A DNA stretch of 64,000 nt from Selaginella moellendorffii (Eukaryota > Streptophyta > Lycopodiopsida > Selaginellales > Selaginellaceae), in NCBI RefSeq assembly GCF_000143415.4, contig NW_003314357.1:69018-133017 (forward strand), read 5' to 3'. The notes below the pieces were generated by a model, which was not told where the DNA came from, did not search any database, and worked only from the letters and a program-made list of their open reading frames with translations. This document shows positions 34,690 to 46,574 of the stretch, piece by piece; the first letter of the stretch is position 1; each line of letters starts with the position of its first letter. The position numbers and the translations under genes were made by a program.

Positions 34690-36287
34690 GGATCAGGTGC
34701 TTTGGAGAGATGGATCCAGCAGCGCAGGGCAGCAAATCTAAAACTAGGAACCAAGGAATTCGAGCACGGACGACAGCTTGTATAGCCAACTAGGAAGGAA
34801 AAGGAAAGGGGCAGCAGAAGAATGACTTTGGTGGACAGGACATTTGGGACAGCAGGACAGGACAAGGAACATGACATGGAGCTGTGCGTGCATTTTGATT
34901 GACTCGAGAGGATTTCCAGGATACGTAGCTGTAGAGCTAGCTCAGAGATTTTTTGGAAGACGATGGAGGCAACACCGAGCAACGAGGCCAGGCCGAACGA
35001 GAGTGAGCTCTCTCGATCGAGACACTCTGCATTGGGACTTGACGACACTCTCTCGGTGTCACTTTGGCCACTTTGCGACTACGGTACATATATATAGAGA
35101 GGATTCGACGGGCAGCCAGCAGCAGCAGCAGATCGGCGGCAACACCCATTGAAGTGAAGATCGTCTCGTCATCCGGCGATGGATCAGCCAAAACTTAAGA
35201 GGTACCTACATTGTTTCGCTTTGTTTCTCTGCTTGCTGAGCTCTGCGTTTGAAGTAAATACATACGACCAGCTAATAATCTCTGCTGTGATGTCCATGAG
35301 TGACGAGCGAGCGAGAGAGCGCTGCGAGAGCGTCTCCTTTTCGCTGCAATTGATCATCGACCCGATCGATCACTCCAGGGACTAGCTGAAGTGAGTGATA
35401 GCAGCGACTGGTACACCATCAATCGAGCTCGGTGGTAGTAATGGCCGCCGTGGTGTGGTGGTGGTGGTGACGCTGAGCGATTAAAAAGAAACCACAGTCT
35501 GGGGTCTGGGCTGGATGGATGGACTCTGCTATTTGTCCTAGCTATCAGGCAAGAGAAAAAATGGGACGGTCTCTCTTTAAATTCCTTTTCTTGCGGTCCG
35601 GGACTGGAAGGAATCTGATGGAACTTCCCTATCTCGGCCATTATATCATACAAACTGACCTCTCTTGTGTGTGTGTGTGTAGTGGCTTTCGTATCGTACC
35701 CAGCGTTACATCACATTGTTTCATTTTCTCCAACTGACTTGGTTGGTTTTTTTTTTTTTTTCACACTGTACTCTTATTTATAACAGTAGAATACACATCC
35801 GATCCACTTCTACTATACACTTGTTTGGGGTCAACATAGCACGACGCGTCCACGTCGTATCTCTGCCAGCTTTGACTGCGCTAATCATAGTTTGAACTAT
35901 TCTGGGATACTTTTTAAATTTGAACATTTTGGAGGGAAAAATCTCTTTTGCCTGTGTTTCTAGGGTTAGGGCTTTGAGGCGCCTCTTCATTTTCCCAAGA
36001 ATCTCGCCAGGGGATGGATGATCGAGGGCAAGGTGATGCGGCGAGGGAGGAGGAAGCAGCAATGTGGTGCTCGGCGCCACAGTGTTAGGGTTTTAGAGAT
36101 GGATCCTGGGGGACGATCGCCGTGGCAGCGGCGGCAGGCTTGATAGGGATGCGCCGCGCGCTCGAAATTTTTGCCCTCTCGTGGAAGCCGCGAATGTGAG
36201 TTGGTTTGATGAAAGTAGCGGCAGGTTCTCTTCCTCTTCGTGCGCTCCGGGTGGTTTCGTCCTCCACTAGGAGGCCCCTCTGGTGCC
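34690..36287. other. Intergenic region, no gene supported
   Basis: Contains a (TG)n run at 35665-35680 and a poly-T at about 35747-35762. The 68-codon frame starting ATG 35179 lacks a recognisable domain. The last 300 bp upstream of 36288 probably include the leader of the pyrophosphorylase gene. Confidence 0.5.
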
Positions 36288-38426
36288 ATGCTATCGACGG
36301 CAGGATTCACTACGCAGATTGTCCCTGTCGCCTCCTGTTCTTCGTCATTGCAATCATCCAGTGCTAGTGCTTCCTCGTCCTCGTCTTCTAAGCTCCCGTT
36401 TGTGAGGTTTGGGAGGCAGCAAGAGTTTTTTCGGCCAATGTGTTGTCAAAAGAACTTTGATGGTTTTGAATGCGGTAGTAAATGGAGTTGCTGGAAGAAG
36501 CGGATGAGATTGACAAGGGCAGCCAGGGACGAGTCTTCTCCTTACCTTGAGCCTGATGCGCGCTCGGTACGTCCAGACTTTGCTAGTTCTTCTTTTGGTT
36601 TCTCACCATTTTTGGTCGATCGATTCGTGCATGCAGAGTGTTCTTGCCGTCATCCTGGGTGGTGGTGCCGGAACCAGATTGCATCCGTTGACCAAAGAGC
36701 GCGCGAAACCAGCTGTGCCCCTGGGGGCCAACTACAGGCTCATCGACATTCCCGTGAGCAACTGTATCAACAGCAACATTCCCCGGATTTACGTCCTCAC
36801 GCAGTACAACTCAACGTCTCTGAACAGTCACCTGTACAGGGCCTACGCTGGGAACATGGGAGGCTTTAGAAACGATGGTTTTGTGGAAGTGCTTGCGGCC
36901 GAGCAGAGCTTAGATAATCCTGACTGGTTTCGTGTAAGTCCACTCCTTGGCACAGCCACACACGACTTTTCTTCTTAACTAAAGGTAAAAATAGGATTCT
37001 TTCTTCGTTCGTGGATTGACTCGTGCTGCTGCTGCTGCAGGGTACAGCCGATGCTGTCCGGCAATACCTATGGATTTTTGAGGACCAGGACGTCATGGAA
37101 TTTTTGATCCTAGCAGGAGACCACTTGTACCGCATGGACTATCAAAGGTTCATTCGGAGCCACCGTCAAACCAAGGCAGACATCACTGTTGCCGCTGTTC
37201 CAGTGGAGGAAAAAAGAGCCACGAACTTCGGGCTCATGAAGATCGATTCAGAAGGGAAAATTACCGAGTTTGCTGAGAAGCCAAAGGGTGGGATACTTCA
37301 GGCCATGAAGGTGCGTGCATCTTATTTGAGTTGAATCCTCAACGTCGCCTTCGGACATTCTTACAGGTGGACACAACTATCCTCGGTCTAGATCCTAAGA
37401 GAGCTGAAGCGTTGCCATATATTGCCAGCATGGGTATATACGTTATCAGCAAGGAGGCGATGTACAAGTTGCTGCATGAAAAGTTTCCAAATGCAAACGA
37501 TTTTGGCAGCGAGATTATTCCTGGAGCGACCCAGCTTGGCATGAAAGTAAGTTTTTTTTTCTTTTGTGTCTCTCTCAAGCCTTTGTGATTTTTTAATCTT
37601 TTGTTCTACTTTCTAGGTACAAGCCTACCTGTTTGATGGATACTGGGAGGATATTGGCACAATCGAGGCTTTTTACAATGCCAACATAGGATTGACTAAG
37701 AGCCCTCCTGAATTTAGGTGCACAAGTTTTCAAGGTTTTTCTTATCAATACTTGACGGGACATTCGTGGAATTTTGCTTCTCAGTTTTGATGACAAGCAT
37801 TCACCAATATATACGCTCCCGAGGTGCCTACCACCCTCGATAATGCACGATGCGGACATCGTGCAGAGCATCATTGGAGAAGGCTGTGTCATTCAGGCAA
37901 GTAAAAAAGTATCTAGAGCGTGCTTGAATAACTTCTAACAACTGCTTCTCTACGCCAGAATTGCAAAATCTACCACTCCGTGGTCGGCCTGAGGTCCCGA
38001 ATTGCAGAGGGTGCGGTCATCGAGGATTCTCTTCTTATGGGATCGGATTTTTACGAGGTGTGTTTCTAGCTTTTGAGTGCTTGCCGTTACGAACTTTATC
38101 CGGTTTCTCCAGCAAGAGGAGCGCCGAGAACATCTCCATTCCCATGGCGGCGTGCCCATTGGCATTGGCAAGTACTCTGTCGTCCGAAAGGCTATTATCG
38201 ATAAGAACGTTCGAATTGGTCGGAATGTGAGGGTATGGACGGTAAAGAAAGCTGTTGACACACATGACCTTACTTTCTTCTTGGGCTGGACTGCTTTTTC
38301 TTTTTTCAGATCATCAACAAGGATAACGTGTTGGAGGCTGCAAGGGAAACAGAAGGCTACTTCATTAAGAATGGGATTGTGACGATTATCAAAGACGCAG
38401 TTATTCCAAACGGTACAACGATTTGA
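36288..38426 (+). CDS. APS1: ADP-glucose pyrophosphorylase small subunit
   Basis: Nine exons: 36288-36566, 36637-36933, 37041-37310, 37367-37546, 37617-37717, 37785-37896, 37959-38057, 38113-38232 and 38310-38426, giving 524 residues. A Ser-rich N-terminus of about 90 residues fits a plastid transit peptide. The catalytic domain shows [56 protein letters not shown] and FAEKPKG. The C-terminal beta-helix includes [25 protein letters not shown] and [47 protein letters not shown] and the ending identify the small rather than the large subunit. The enzyme makes ADP-glucose from glucose-1-phosphate and ATP in plastids, the committed step of starch synthesis. Intron 6 (37897-37958) appears to use a GC donor. 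Confidence 0.96.
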
Positions 38427-38865
38427 GCTGAATTCGTCGCATCTGATGCAAGTACGTACATAGTGTGTATATTGGACGAGGAGGACGAGTGTTGTCTGTA
38501 AATTTGTGTAGCCAATGAATTCGTTTTCATTTTTTGTTTCTTGGTTTTTTTTGTTTTTCTTTCTACTGTCTAGAAGAGTATTTGTGTTAGCTTAAGTTTT
38601 TTCTTTTCTGACGAAGACGAGAATGATTGATTGATTGAATAAGAGCAGCAGAGCAAGGATATGTTTCCACGTGACATATGCGTCCGCCAAAGGTGACTGC
38701 CACGTACCGGTTGTCTCTCTCTTCTCTCACAGGTATGGCGGCCGAAGGCGAAGCAACAGCCCTCGTCGCCGGCTCCTCCTCCTCTCAAGGTACTGTGGCT
38801 TTCTCTTCGTTCTTGCGAGCATCATGTAGTTACTGCTAATTTTTGACAGGAGCAGCCTCGGTGGA
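38427..38865 (+). other. Intergenic region and leader of the Kir-like gene
   Basis: A probable leader intron runs 38790-38849 (CAAG|GTACTG ... TTTGACAG). The leader exon contains an upstream ATG at 38735 whose frame crosses this splice junction and terminates at about 38935, overlapping the main start codon. It could therefore lower translation of the main frame. Confidence 0.45.
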
Positions 38866-40895
38866 ATGGCGGTGTTTGGCGTGGTTTTCACTGCGCCATC
38901 CAAGGCCTGGGTTCCACAGGAGATGCATTTAATGACGAGCCAGAGCCAGAGGAAGCTGGTAGCAACGATTGCAAGCATTGGGAGAAGCAGCGGTGGAGTT
39001 CATGGTTACAGATCGCGGAAAGGAAGGCGGAGGAGATCACCTCGAAGTGAGAGTGGAAGCGAAAGTCAAGATGAAGCGTTGGTAAGTAAGACTCACTCGT
39101 TCTCTTTCGCCAGGTTTTTACTTTATGTTCTATTTTACAGCAGCAAAGTGCATGCGTTTCCAACGAAGGAAATGGAAACGCGAGAGTGACAAGGAAAACG
39201 TCCAGTCGCAACAAACGGGCATCCAAGGCAGAAGAAGGAGAAGGGAGTCAGGGGTTTGATTCGCCTGTTGAGGAGGTGATAGCACCCGTGGCTGTGACAA
39301 TTGTCTCGGACCCCGAGCTCTTCGAATCAGTTTCTCAGGAGCATCATCAGGCGAATGACGACGAGAATGAGCAAGTGAGTTCGAGTGTGGCCGCAGTGGA
39401 CGAGAACACCTCTGCTGTTCAAGAGGTGGAAGATTCATCGGTTTCTGAAAAAATTGTGGAGCAAGTAGCAGAGATCCAGACGCAAATGGCCGAAGCAGTG
39501 CACAGAGTTGTCGACGAAGTGATCCCGGGGCAGGTGACACAGGCCGCGGAAGTGCTGGTGGAGCAAGTCGCAGCACTCTCGATGGTCGAACAGGTTGCCA
39601 AGGTGACTGAACAGGTTGCCAACTTACTCTCCAGCGATGGCGAGGAAAGCCTGGAAAGCGATGACGAGTTTGAGGCCTACACCACGTCTGATCTGCCTGA
39701 GTTTCGGGGTATTCGAGGCCTTGAGAACTTCACTGTGCTACAGGACGACCATGGGGTAATGACCGTGATTTACGACTTATATCTCTACATTCTCAAGAAG
39801 CCGGGGCTGGATTTTGTACTAGGCATGTTTGCTGCGCCAGTGGCCGTAAGTATGTTCTTCACGCTGCTCTATCTGCCTCAGCTTCAGGGCCTGGATTTTG
39901 CAAGCAACGTGGTTCAGTATTCTTCGTCATCGAAGTTTTTTGAGCACGGCCTGGAACTGGACTGGGAGGCTGTGTTTCGGGTGCTCATGTTTAGCATCTC
40001 CTTGTCTACAGGACTCCAACCAGAGTTGACACCACTCACTCCTTACACGCTCGTCGTAGCCAACATAAATGCTCTGGTTGCGCAGCTCCTGTTTGTGTTT
40101 CTCAGCGGTGCAGGTGCTTTTCTCTCTTTTGCAAGATTTGGTCCCTGAAACTTGTTTTGTGAATCTCGGCAGTGTTCGCGAGATTGTCCCAGCCGTCACA
40201 GCCGATCCGGTGTTCCTCTGTGGCATTGGTGAGCCCATCGACTGCAAAAAGAAACGGTCGTTCTGTCAGGTAAGCTTGAAGGCAACTTTTTCTCTCGACT
40301 CACGCTTCCTTGACTGTGGGCAGAGTGTTTATGACTCGTTACGTTCTGGCTGGACCTCAGCCTTGTGAGCTCGTCGATGTCAAAGTTGATTTGAGCTACA
40401 AGTACAACACCATCACCGGAGCAGGAACTTACTTTCGAGCTCAGCAGTCCTTGAAGCTGGTATGTTCAGTTGTTTTCTAGCTAGCCAAATGAGTCTTTGG
40501 GTTAAAGCACTTGCCACAGATTCGTTCCGAGGTTTCGTACCTCAACCACGGCATGCTGGTCCGCCACATAATCGACGAGTCGAGCCCTCTCAACAAGCGA
40601 ACTCCGGAGATGCTCAAAAAAGAAGATGGAATCTTCACGCTGAGCGTGGTAGAGTAATTTACGAAGTCATTTGTTTCTCGTTTCTAATCGCTTGCCTCGC
40701 TAAAATTTGCAGGTGGGACTGGAGCGAAGCTCCATGCAATCAGTGTTTCACGCACAACACTACTCCATGGACGACGATCACGTAATCTGGGATGCTGAGT
40801 TCCAAGATATGATCTTGATAAGCAAGAAGAACATGCGTATCGTGGATCACTCTAAGCTCAGCCAGTGGCGGCCGGTTAAGATCCCTGATAGCTGA
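38866..40895 (+). CDS. KirBac-like inward-rectifier potassium channel homologue
   Basis: Exons 38866-39081, 39141-40113, 40173-40269, 40324-40459, 40520-40648 and 40713-40895 give 577 residues. The first 60 residues are Ser/Arg-rich and could be an organellar transit peptide. Residues about 100-260 are acidic and coiled-coil-like (VEQVAEIQTQMAEAVHR). A Kir-type slide helix (IYDLYLYILKKPGLDF, about 282) leads to TM1, a pore region and TM2 (VVANINALVAQLLFVFLSG), then VFARLSQP and a cytoplasmic domain with LVSPSTAKRNGRSVRVFM, VRHIIDESSPLNKRTPE and VFHAQHYSMDDDHVIW. These align by eye with the VFARFARP, VIDESSPL and ARHAWEHDDI landmarks of bacterial Kir channels. Where TxGYG is expected the sequence has SLSTGLQPEL (about 360). 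Ion selectivity is therefore doubtful. Confidence 0.8.
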
Positions 40896-40958
40896 GACAC
40901 TGTACAAGTTCACAAGAGAGGTATGGCAAACAGGCGTAGATGGACCTATTAGTTCCAT

Positions 40959-41431
40959 CTATTTGATATCCTTCTGCACTGGAGCTGCGAGTTTTCTCAA
41001 GTGCTGGAAGGAACGGTGCTTGATCCACTGCCGATCGTATGGCAAGAAGCCGTGAACGTTGGGATCATACCTGCGCAGCACAGAGAAAGCACAAGTTCTA
41101 CTCAAACCAATTCCAGGAGGAAGGCGAGCAAAGTTACACAAGAGCGCTGATATCTTTCAAGCCATCGATGAAGTCGTAGAGATCGCCAATGTCGTAGCAG
41201 ATGCTGGTGAGCTCGGGATTGAGATCCTTGAGCTTCTTTTCGTACATTGCGCATACACCTTTGAGAGAAAAGAGCGAGAACTTTTGGATTGGAATCGATC
41301 ATTGTTTTGGTTTTTCGTGCTCTTCTAATACCTTCCATGCACAGTGGGATGGAATCGAATTCCAGGTACGTTCGGCTGCTTTGATTCTGGTTTTGCTGGA
41401 CCAGCAGCAAGATTTTCTTCTTGCTAGACAT
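40959..41431 (-). CDS. ERH: Enhancer of rudimentary homologue
   Basis: Minus-strand exons 41431-41332, 41258-41138 and 41070-40959 give 110 residues. The protein starts MSSKKKILLLVQQNQ and continues SSRTYLEFDSIPLCMEG, VCAMYEKKLKDLNP, ICYDIGDLYDFIDGLKDISA and YDPNVHGFLPYDRQWIK, the conserved ERH landmarks, at the family's usual length of about 100-110. ERH is a small dimeric nuclear protein linked to RNA processing and transcription across eukaryotes (family knowledge). An in-frame upstream ATG at 41512 would add 27 residues with no family counterpart, so I chose 41431. The gene converges on the Kir-like gene with 63 bp between stop codons and diverges from the CBS-PB1 gene. Confidence 0.93.
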
Positions 41432-41583
41432 GATCGTCTTCCTTCTCTTCCAAAGAGAGACGGTTCTGTGATTCAAAGAGGAAATGGCGCTGGCGAGATC
41501 GCAGCCGTCCAATCCCTGGACCTATATACCGCCCGATCCATTCAAAGCTGGGAATAAAAAATTTAGGTCGAGGGAGGAGGAGG
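41432..41583. promoter_or_regulatory. Bidirectional promoter interval, ERH / CBS-PB1
   Basis: 152 bp between divergent start codons. TATATACC occurs at 41522-41529. Open frames across the interval have no recognisable domain and I treat them as leader sequence. Confidence 0.55.
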
Positions 41584-43936
41584 ATGAGCGGCATTGTGGC
41601 GGATCCAGTGCGCAATGCGGCAGCCGCGATGAGCAGCAGGATGGCGCCGGATCGTGGCAGCACCGGCAGCATCGGGCGTAATCTGTGAGCTCGCGATCGC
41701 GATCGCGATCAATTCGAGAGAACTCACTCTTGTTGCTCACAGGTCGGGGCTAGGGAGGCGCAGTGTGGCCAAGCTGAGGCCCGCCAAGGCTCTGATCATC
41801 CGCGACAGCTCCTCGGTCGCGGATGCGTGCCGGCGCATGGCGGCCGCTCGGATTGACGCTGTCTTGCTCACGGATTCCGACTCTGTGCTATGTGGGATTT
41901 TCACAGACAAGGTACTCACTCCTTCGTTCGCCCATGCGATGCTAGATAGGACATGACGAGCTAAAGTTTAAAGGAAGGTGGTCTTGTCTAGAGCTTGAGA
42001 AAGAGGCTTTGCTTGCGGTGCTATGTGCAGGATGTGGTGGCTAGAGTGATTGCCAAGGGTCTTAAGCCCGAAGAAACCTGTGTGTCCTCAGTTATGACCA
42101 GGAACCCAGTCTATATTGCCAGTGATGCGCTGGCCGATCATGCCCTCCGGAAGATGATTCGAGGTTTAGCCAAGTTTCTTCCTTTTTCACCACCTCAAAT
42201 AAACGCGAGGGAGAAGAAACTTACATTGCACTAGCTATAGCTAGCTTTTGGCTTTGAGCTTTATCGTCTTTATGCTGACTTTTTTCTGTCATCAGGGAAA
42301 TTTAGGCACCTGCCTGTTGTTGACAATGGACAAGTTATCTCTCTCGTGAACATGAAGAAATGTTTGTACGATGCAATTGTTACGCTGGAGTGGCATATGG
42401 CAGCGTCATTTGCTGCTATGCACCCGGAAAAGGGTACGTGCTTCTTCTTTTTTTTTTTTCGTTTTCGATGCTGCTGCTATAACTGGCCTTAAAATGCAGT
42501 CTCCGCAGCGTCCATTGAAGCTCTCCGGGATCAAACATTTCAACCGACGTTAGGATCTTTGATAATGCAATCTTTCAAGTAAGTGAAGGTTGCTTACAGC
42601 TCTCACATTGAACCTTAACTGCAGTGCAGTCACAATCTGTCCGAATGAAACGGTGGATACGGCCACAAAGAAGATGCTAGAGTTCAGCAGCGACTATGTT
42701 ATTGTAGCTTCTGGCAGGAATCCAGTGGGCATTTTCACGTAAGCCATTAATCTATTATCTTCCAACAAAGCTGAGAAACTTGCAGGTCGAAGGACCTGCT
42801 AATGCGAGTTGTTGCTAAAGGCCTTTGCCCAACCTCCACAACCATTGAAAAGGTTTTGCTTGAATCTGTGTCCTCTTGAAACTAAACAACCGTGTGTGGT
42901 CAGGTGATGACACGGAATGTGGAGTGTGCCTCGTTAGACACGGCAGTCGTGGATGCCCTGCATATCATGCACGACGGCCGCTTTTGCCACTTACCCATTC
43001 TGGACCAAGGTAAGCATACGGGGCCGGCTTGTGTGATTTCGAATACCACTCGCACTTTTTGCAGACAGGAACGTGGTTGGATGCGTGAACGTCATGGCTC
43101 TCGTGGAATGCGGCCTTGCCAGTGTAAGCCAGAAGCTTCCAAGGGGCAGAGTTGATTATTGTGTAACGCTCCAGGTTGAGGAAGAAATTGTGAAACTGGA
43201 TGCATCAAACTCCGTTACCACAGCATGCAGGTAACAAAAACCTCGATCTTCTCTGTATATAATCGTTATATGGTTGCAGCGACGTCTCTGCAAACTTGAC
43301 ATCCGAGTTGATTGCCGTGAAAACTGTCTACCCGTCCCTGTGGCTAGCAAATTTCTTCTCCTTCAAGGTAGAAGACCCGAAAGGCTGTGTCCATCGCTTC
43401 ACTTGCGGTACCTTGGTCTATCCGCGTCATCATCGTCACTCTCATATCTTGTGTCACGCAGGGACGCAAAGCCTTGAAGAGGTCCTTGCAACAGTTTCGG
43501 TCCGGATTGGCTGCGAGGACGAGAACCTCCAACTCTTGGTAAATCCGGTGATAGCGTCGAGTCCATTGATTTGATATATCCAGGTTGACATGGGCAGTAC
43601 AAAGACGATGAAGGCGACTTGATACTTTTGTCCAGCGACAACGACTTGGCGCTGGCCGTGGCCTCCGCAAAAGCTTACGGAATGAAGGTACAGTATAGCT
43701 CGAGTTTTCAAAGCTAAACTTCTTTCTCGCAGGTATTGAGGCTTTACGTCGACTGCCCACACACGGCGGGCAAGCTGTGCAGATGGAAATCGCTTCGCAG
43801 GACGGTGATTGCATCCATTCTGGTGATCGTTGGCCTTGGCTTCCTCATCCATGCAAGACAAACTGGCAACGAGCCATGGAAGCTCGCCTGGAACCGGGTT
43901 GTCAGCTTTAGGCAGCAGCAAGAAGAAGATCTGTGA
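41584..43936 (+). CDS. CBS-CBS-PB1 domain membrane-anchored protein
   Basis: Thirteen exons: 41584-41684, 41743-41911, 42031-42163, 42296-42433, 42500-42578, 42625-42738, 42786-42852, 42904-43009, 43065-43230, 43280-43407, 43462-43538, 43598-43687 and 43733-43936, giving 523 residues. Two CBS pairs are visible. The first runs from VADACRRMAAARIDAVLLTD through VVARVIAKGLKPEE to KFRHLPVVDNGQVISLV; the second from TICPNETVDTATKKMLEF through LLMRVVAKGLCP to LHIMHDGRFCHLPIL. A PB1 domain follows (WLANFFSFKVEDPKGCVHRF, YKDDEGDLILLSSDNDLALA). A C-terminal membrane helix (VIASILVIVGLGFLIHA) ends the protein. This is the plant CBSCBSPB architecture. CBS modules usually sense adenine nucleotides and PB1 mediates protein contacts (family knowledge); the plant proteins' role is unsettled. 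All junctions are phase-consistent. Confidence 0.93.
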
Positions 43937-44098
43937 CATCACTTGATGCTATAACAACCGTATCTCCTTCTTTGACGATGTCACTACCTGGTTTAAATCC
44001 CAAAAGCTTCGTTGACAGAACAGTAGCTCAAGCTGACCTCTGGCTTCTCCAGCGTGAACGATCAGAATACCATAGCAAAGTCGGGCACTTGTTGTGAT

Positions 44099-45345
44099 TC
44101 AAAGCTCACCTCTATGGCGGCACAAAGCGAACATCAGTACTCCTGTTGCTTTCCAACTCGTTGCTCTCGAAAGTGACGAAGTAGCGCCAGTGCCTAGACA
44201 CATTTCCGTATCAAAAAATCCCTCTGTGAGCGTAGAAAGAAAGTTGAAGTACCTTATCTTTGCCTCGTGGTGTGCCCGCGAGAGATAACGCATGCAACGG
44301 TGGCACCGCGCCTTCCTGCAACACCATTGCTCGGTGCTTGCTACTGTTGATGCAGAGATGGAGCAGAGCAGCCGCGGCATTCTCTTGTCCTCGCGGGGAG
44401 CCCGTCTCCACCACCTGGACCAGCGCGATGATGCCTCCTTCCTCGGCGATGGACACTCTCCCTTCTGGCACAGTTGACAGATTCGCCAGTATGGCAACCG
44501 CTTTGTCCACCATGCCCCACCAGCGGCCTGATAGCTCCAGCTCTGACCATCCTCGGCTTGTTGTCGTGAGAGGTTGAGAGGTTGAAGAGCCCCGTTGCTG
44601 CGTCCTTCTTGCCACCGGGGCTGCCGCTTGCCAGCAGTTCCACCAGAGGAGATATCGCACCCGCGGCACCGATCACTTCCTTGTTGTTGTCCACCACGGA
44701 AAGGTTGAAGAGCGTAGCGGCAGCGTTCTCCACTGCTGCGCTGCTTCCCGCTTTCAACACCCTCACCAGTGGATCGATGGCACCCGCCCGGGAGGTCTCC
44801 GCCTTGTTGTTGTCGTTGATGGAGAGGTTCAAGAGAAGCTGTCACGGCGATTTCCTGGGTATGCTCGTCACCATCGTCTAATAACGCGATCAGCGGCCTC
44901 ACGGCACCGGCCTCGACAACCAATATCCTGCTCTGCATGTCGTCTTTAGCCAGCAGGGAGCTCCAGCAAACGGAGAGCTCAAATCAATCACCAAGTTTGT
45001 AATGAGTTGCTCGAAAGCCTGCGACATCTCACCACTTCTTGTCACCCTGTCCTGAAAGCTGTTATGTCGTCTGTCAAGCTCCCGTAAGGAATGAAAGCGA
45101 GAAGCTCGCCCCAGGGACTTGGTTTGCCTGTAGTAGCGGCCACTGGCCGCGTTCCTTACACAGCCCACATTTTTCTCAAGAGCAGCAGCCTCAGGAGTAG
45201 TTGGAGCAACGTTGTTTGCTTGACACCAGCTTGTGATGAGTGCCTTGACCGTATAGTTTGGTATCAAGTTGTCATGTTGCAAACGGTTTACCAGGAAAAA
45301 ACCCAACTTCCGTGGTTTCATGGCAGATGTTACTGGTGCAAATTG
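44099..45345 (-). pseudogene. U-box/ARM E3 ligase, 3' half, frameshifted
   Basis: Minus-strand reading begins inside a U-box (LQHDNLIPNYTVKALITSWC, about 45285-45225), passes a linker and enters armadillo repeats in three frames: EAGAVRPLIALLDDGDEHTQ (about 44910), then AGAIDPLVRVLKAGSSAAVE and AGAISPLVELLASGSPGGKK, then MVDKAVAILANLSTVPEGRV and GSPRGQENAAAALLHLCINS. At least three frameshifts lie near 44950, 44835 and 44530. The N-terminal UND domain and first half of the U-box are absent here but occur on the same strand at 60745-61565. The family (PUB13/14-like) ubiquitinates targets via the U-box and binds partners via ARM repeats (family knowledge). As it stands this part is dead. Confidence 0.85.
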
Positions 45346-46122
45346 GTTGGCTGTTCAACAAGTGTTTAGAGGTGATAAAAGTTAGCCATTACAAAGTAGA
45401 GAGAAGAGTTGTGAATTTCATTGGGCAAAAAATGTTAACGAACATTACTGATGCATTAAATTTAACTTCCATCACGAGTTTAAGCAGTTTTGTCAAGAAT
45501 GGATGGATGCATCAACTAAAGAGCAGCGCAAGGAAAAAGCAAAAAAGATGCATATATAATGGCATAAAGGAGATAAAGTGCCAATTGAATGCCTTCCACA
45601 AATGAAATGTTAGTTTGCATGGTGGGAAGTTTGAATGTTTTAGTGGGGTCATTATACTCTCCATGTAAACTTTCTCTCATTTTTTTTTCTTGTTACATTC
45701 AAATGTTGCATTTTTCCTAAGATCAACCACTCGATGACATAACACTTACACCAATAATTAATCTTTCTGAAAGCAAACATTAGAGTTGGAAAGCTTCTGA
45801 AGCAGGGAAAGAAAAATTGTTCTTCTATGAAGCTACATTCTTCGACCTCACTAGATCTCTTGATCAGTCATCGAAAGCTTTGGCTGCACAGAAAGCAAAT
45901 TTTGCTGGTACAAGTCCGAACTTAGACAAACTTTGAGAGTGGGTTGGTAGAAAGACAACACTAGCAGTAGGGTCAATGTCTAAGATGGTGGAGGAAATTG
46001 TTGTTGGAACTTCTATAAAATCAAGTTATGAACCACTCGAGGACATAAGGACAGCCCATATGAAGCATCGACAGACATTTGATGGGCCAAACATCACTCC
46101 TTCTAACTCTCACCATCCAAAG

Positions 46123-46285
46123 CGTAGCACATGTGATTATGGGATGAGATTTAGATATATTGTCACTGTGGATCCTTAGAACATTGGGGATAAATGGGGA
46201 TAAAATAGCCACTAAAGGCTCTCTCATCAAGCAATTGCCCCTTTTCCAATTGGCTTAAGGGGAGAGAAATAAAGTGTGTTATACA
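46123..46285. mobile_element. Small TIR element (MITE-like), copy 2
   Basis: 163 bp colinear with 18216-18377, starting CGTAGCACATG and ending GTGTGTTATACA. The terminal inverted pair is slightly decayed here. It interrupts the SWIM/MULE-like relic, whose reading resumes in the sequence that follows. Confidence 0.6.
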
Positions 46286-46574
46286 GAATTTAACTACCAT
46301 TTTGTTTCTCGACATTAGAAAAGAACTAAGGAACATGGAGTAAAGGAGGTGCCAGTTGTTACACAAGTGAGTCTAGTGCCAGAGGTTGAGAACGATATTG
46401 CTCGTGAGCCAATTTCTCATATCAATTGGGCAATTTGAAAAGTCAGGGCCAAGATCAATGCACGTTGCTCCAGAATGATTGGGAGTAAAGGTTAGTGTCT
46501 CACATTTGTGCGCTCAAGTTCAAGTTCTTCAGCAGTGCCATGTTTCTAGGGCTGTCGAGATCTAAGGGTGAAGA

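Noticed and set aside
35179-35385. 68-codon frame starting with a real ATG and a hydrophobic stretch
   Set aside because: No conserved motif, isolated between genes; evidence too thin for a secreted peptide call.
41433-41512. 27-residue N-terminal extension of the ERH homologue
   Set aside because: The family starts near the internal Met at 41431, and the extension has no counterpart and enters the divergent promoter.
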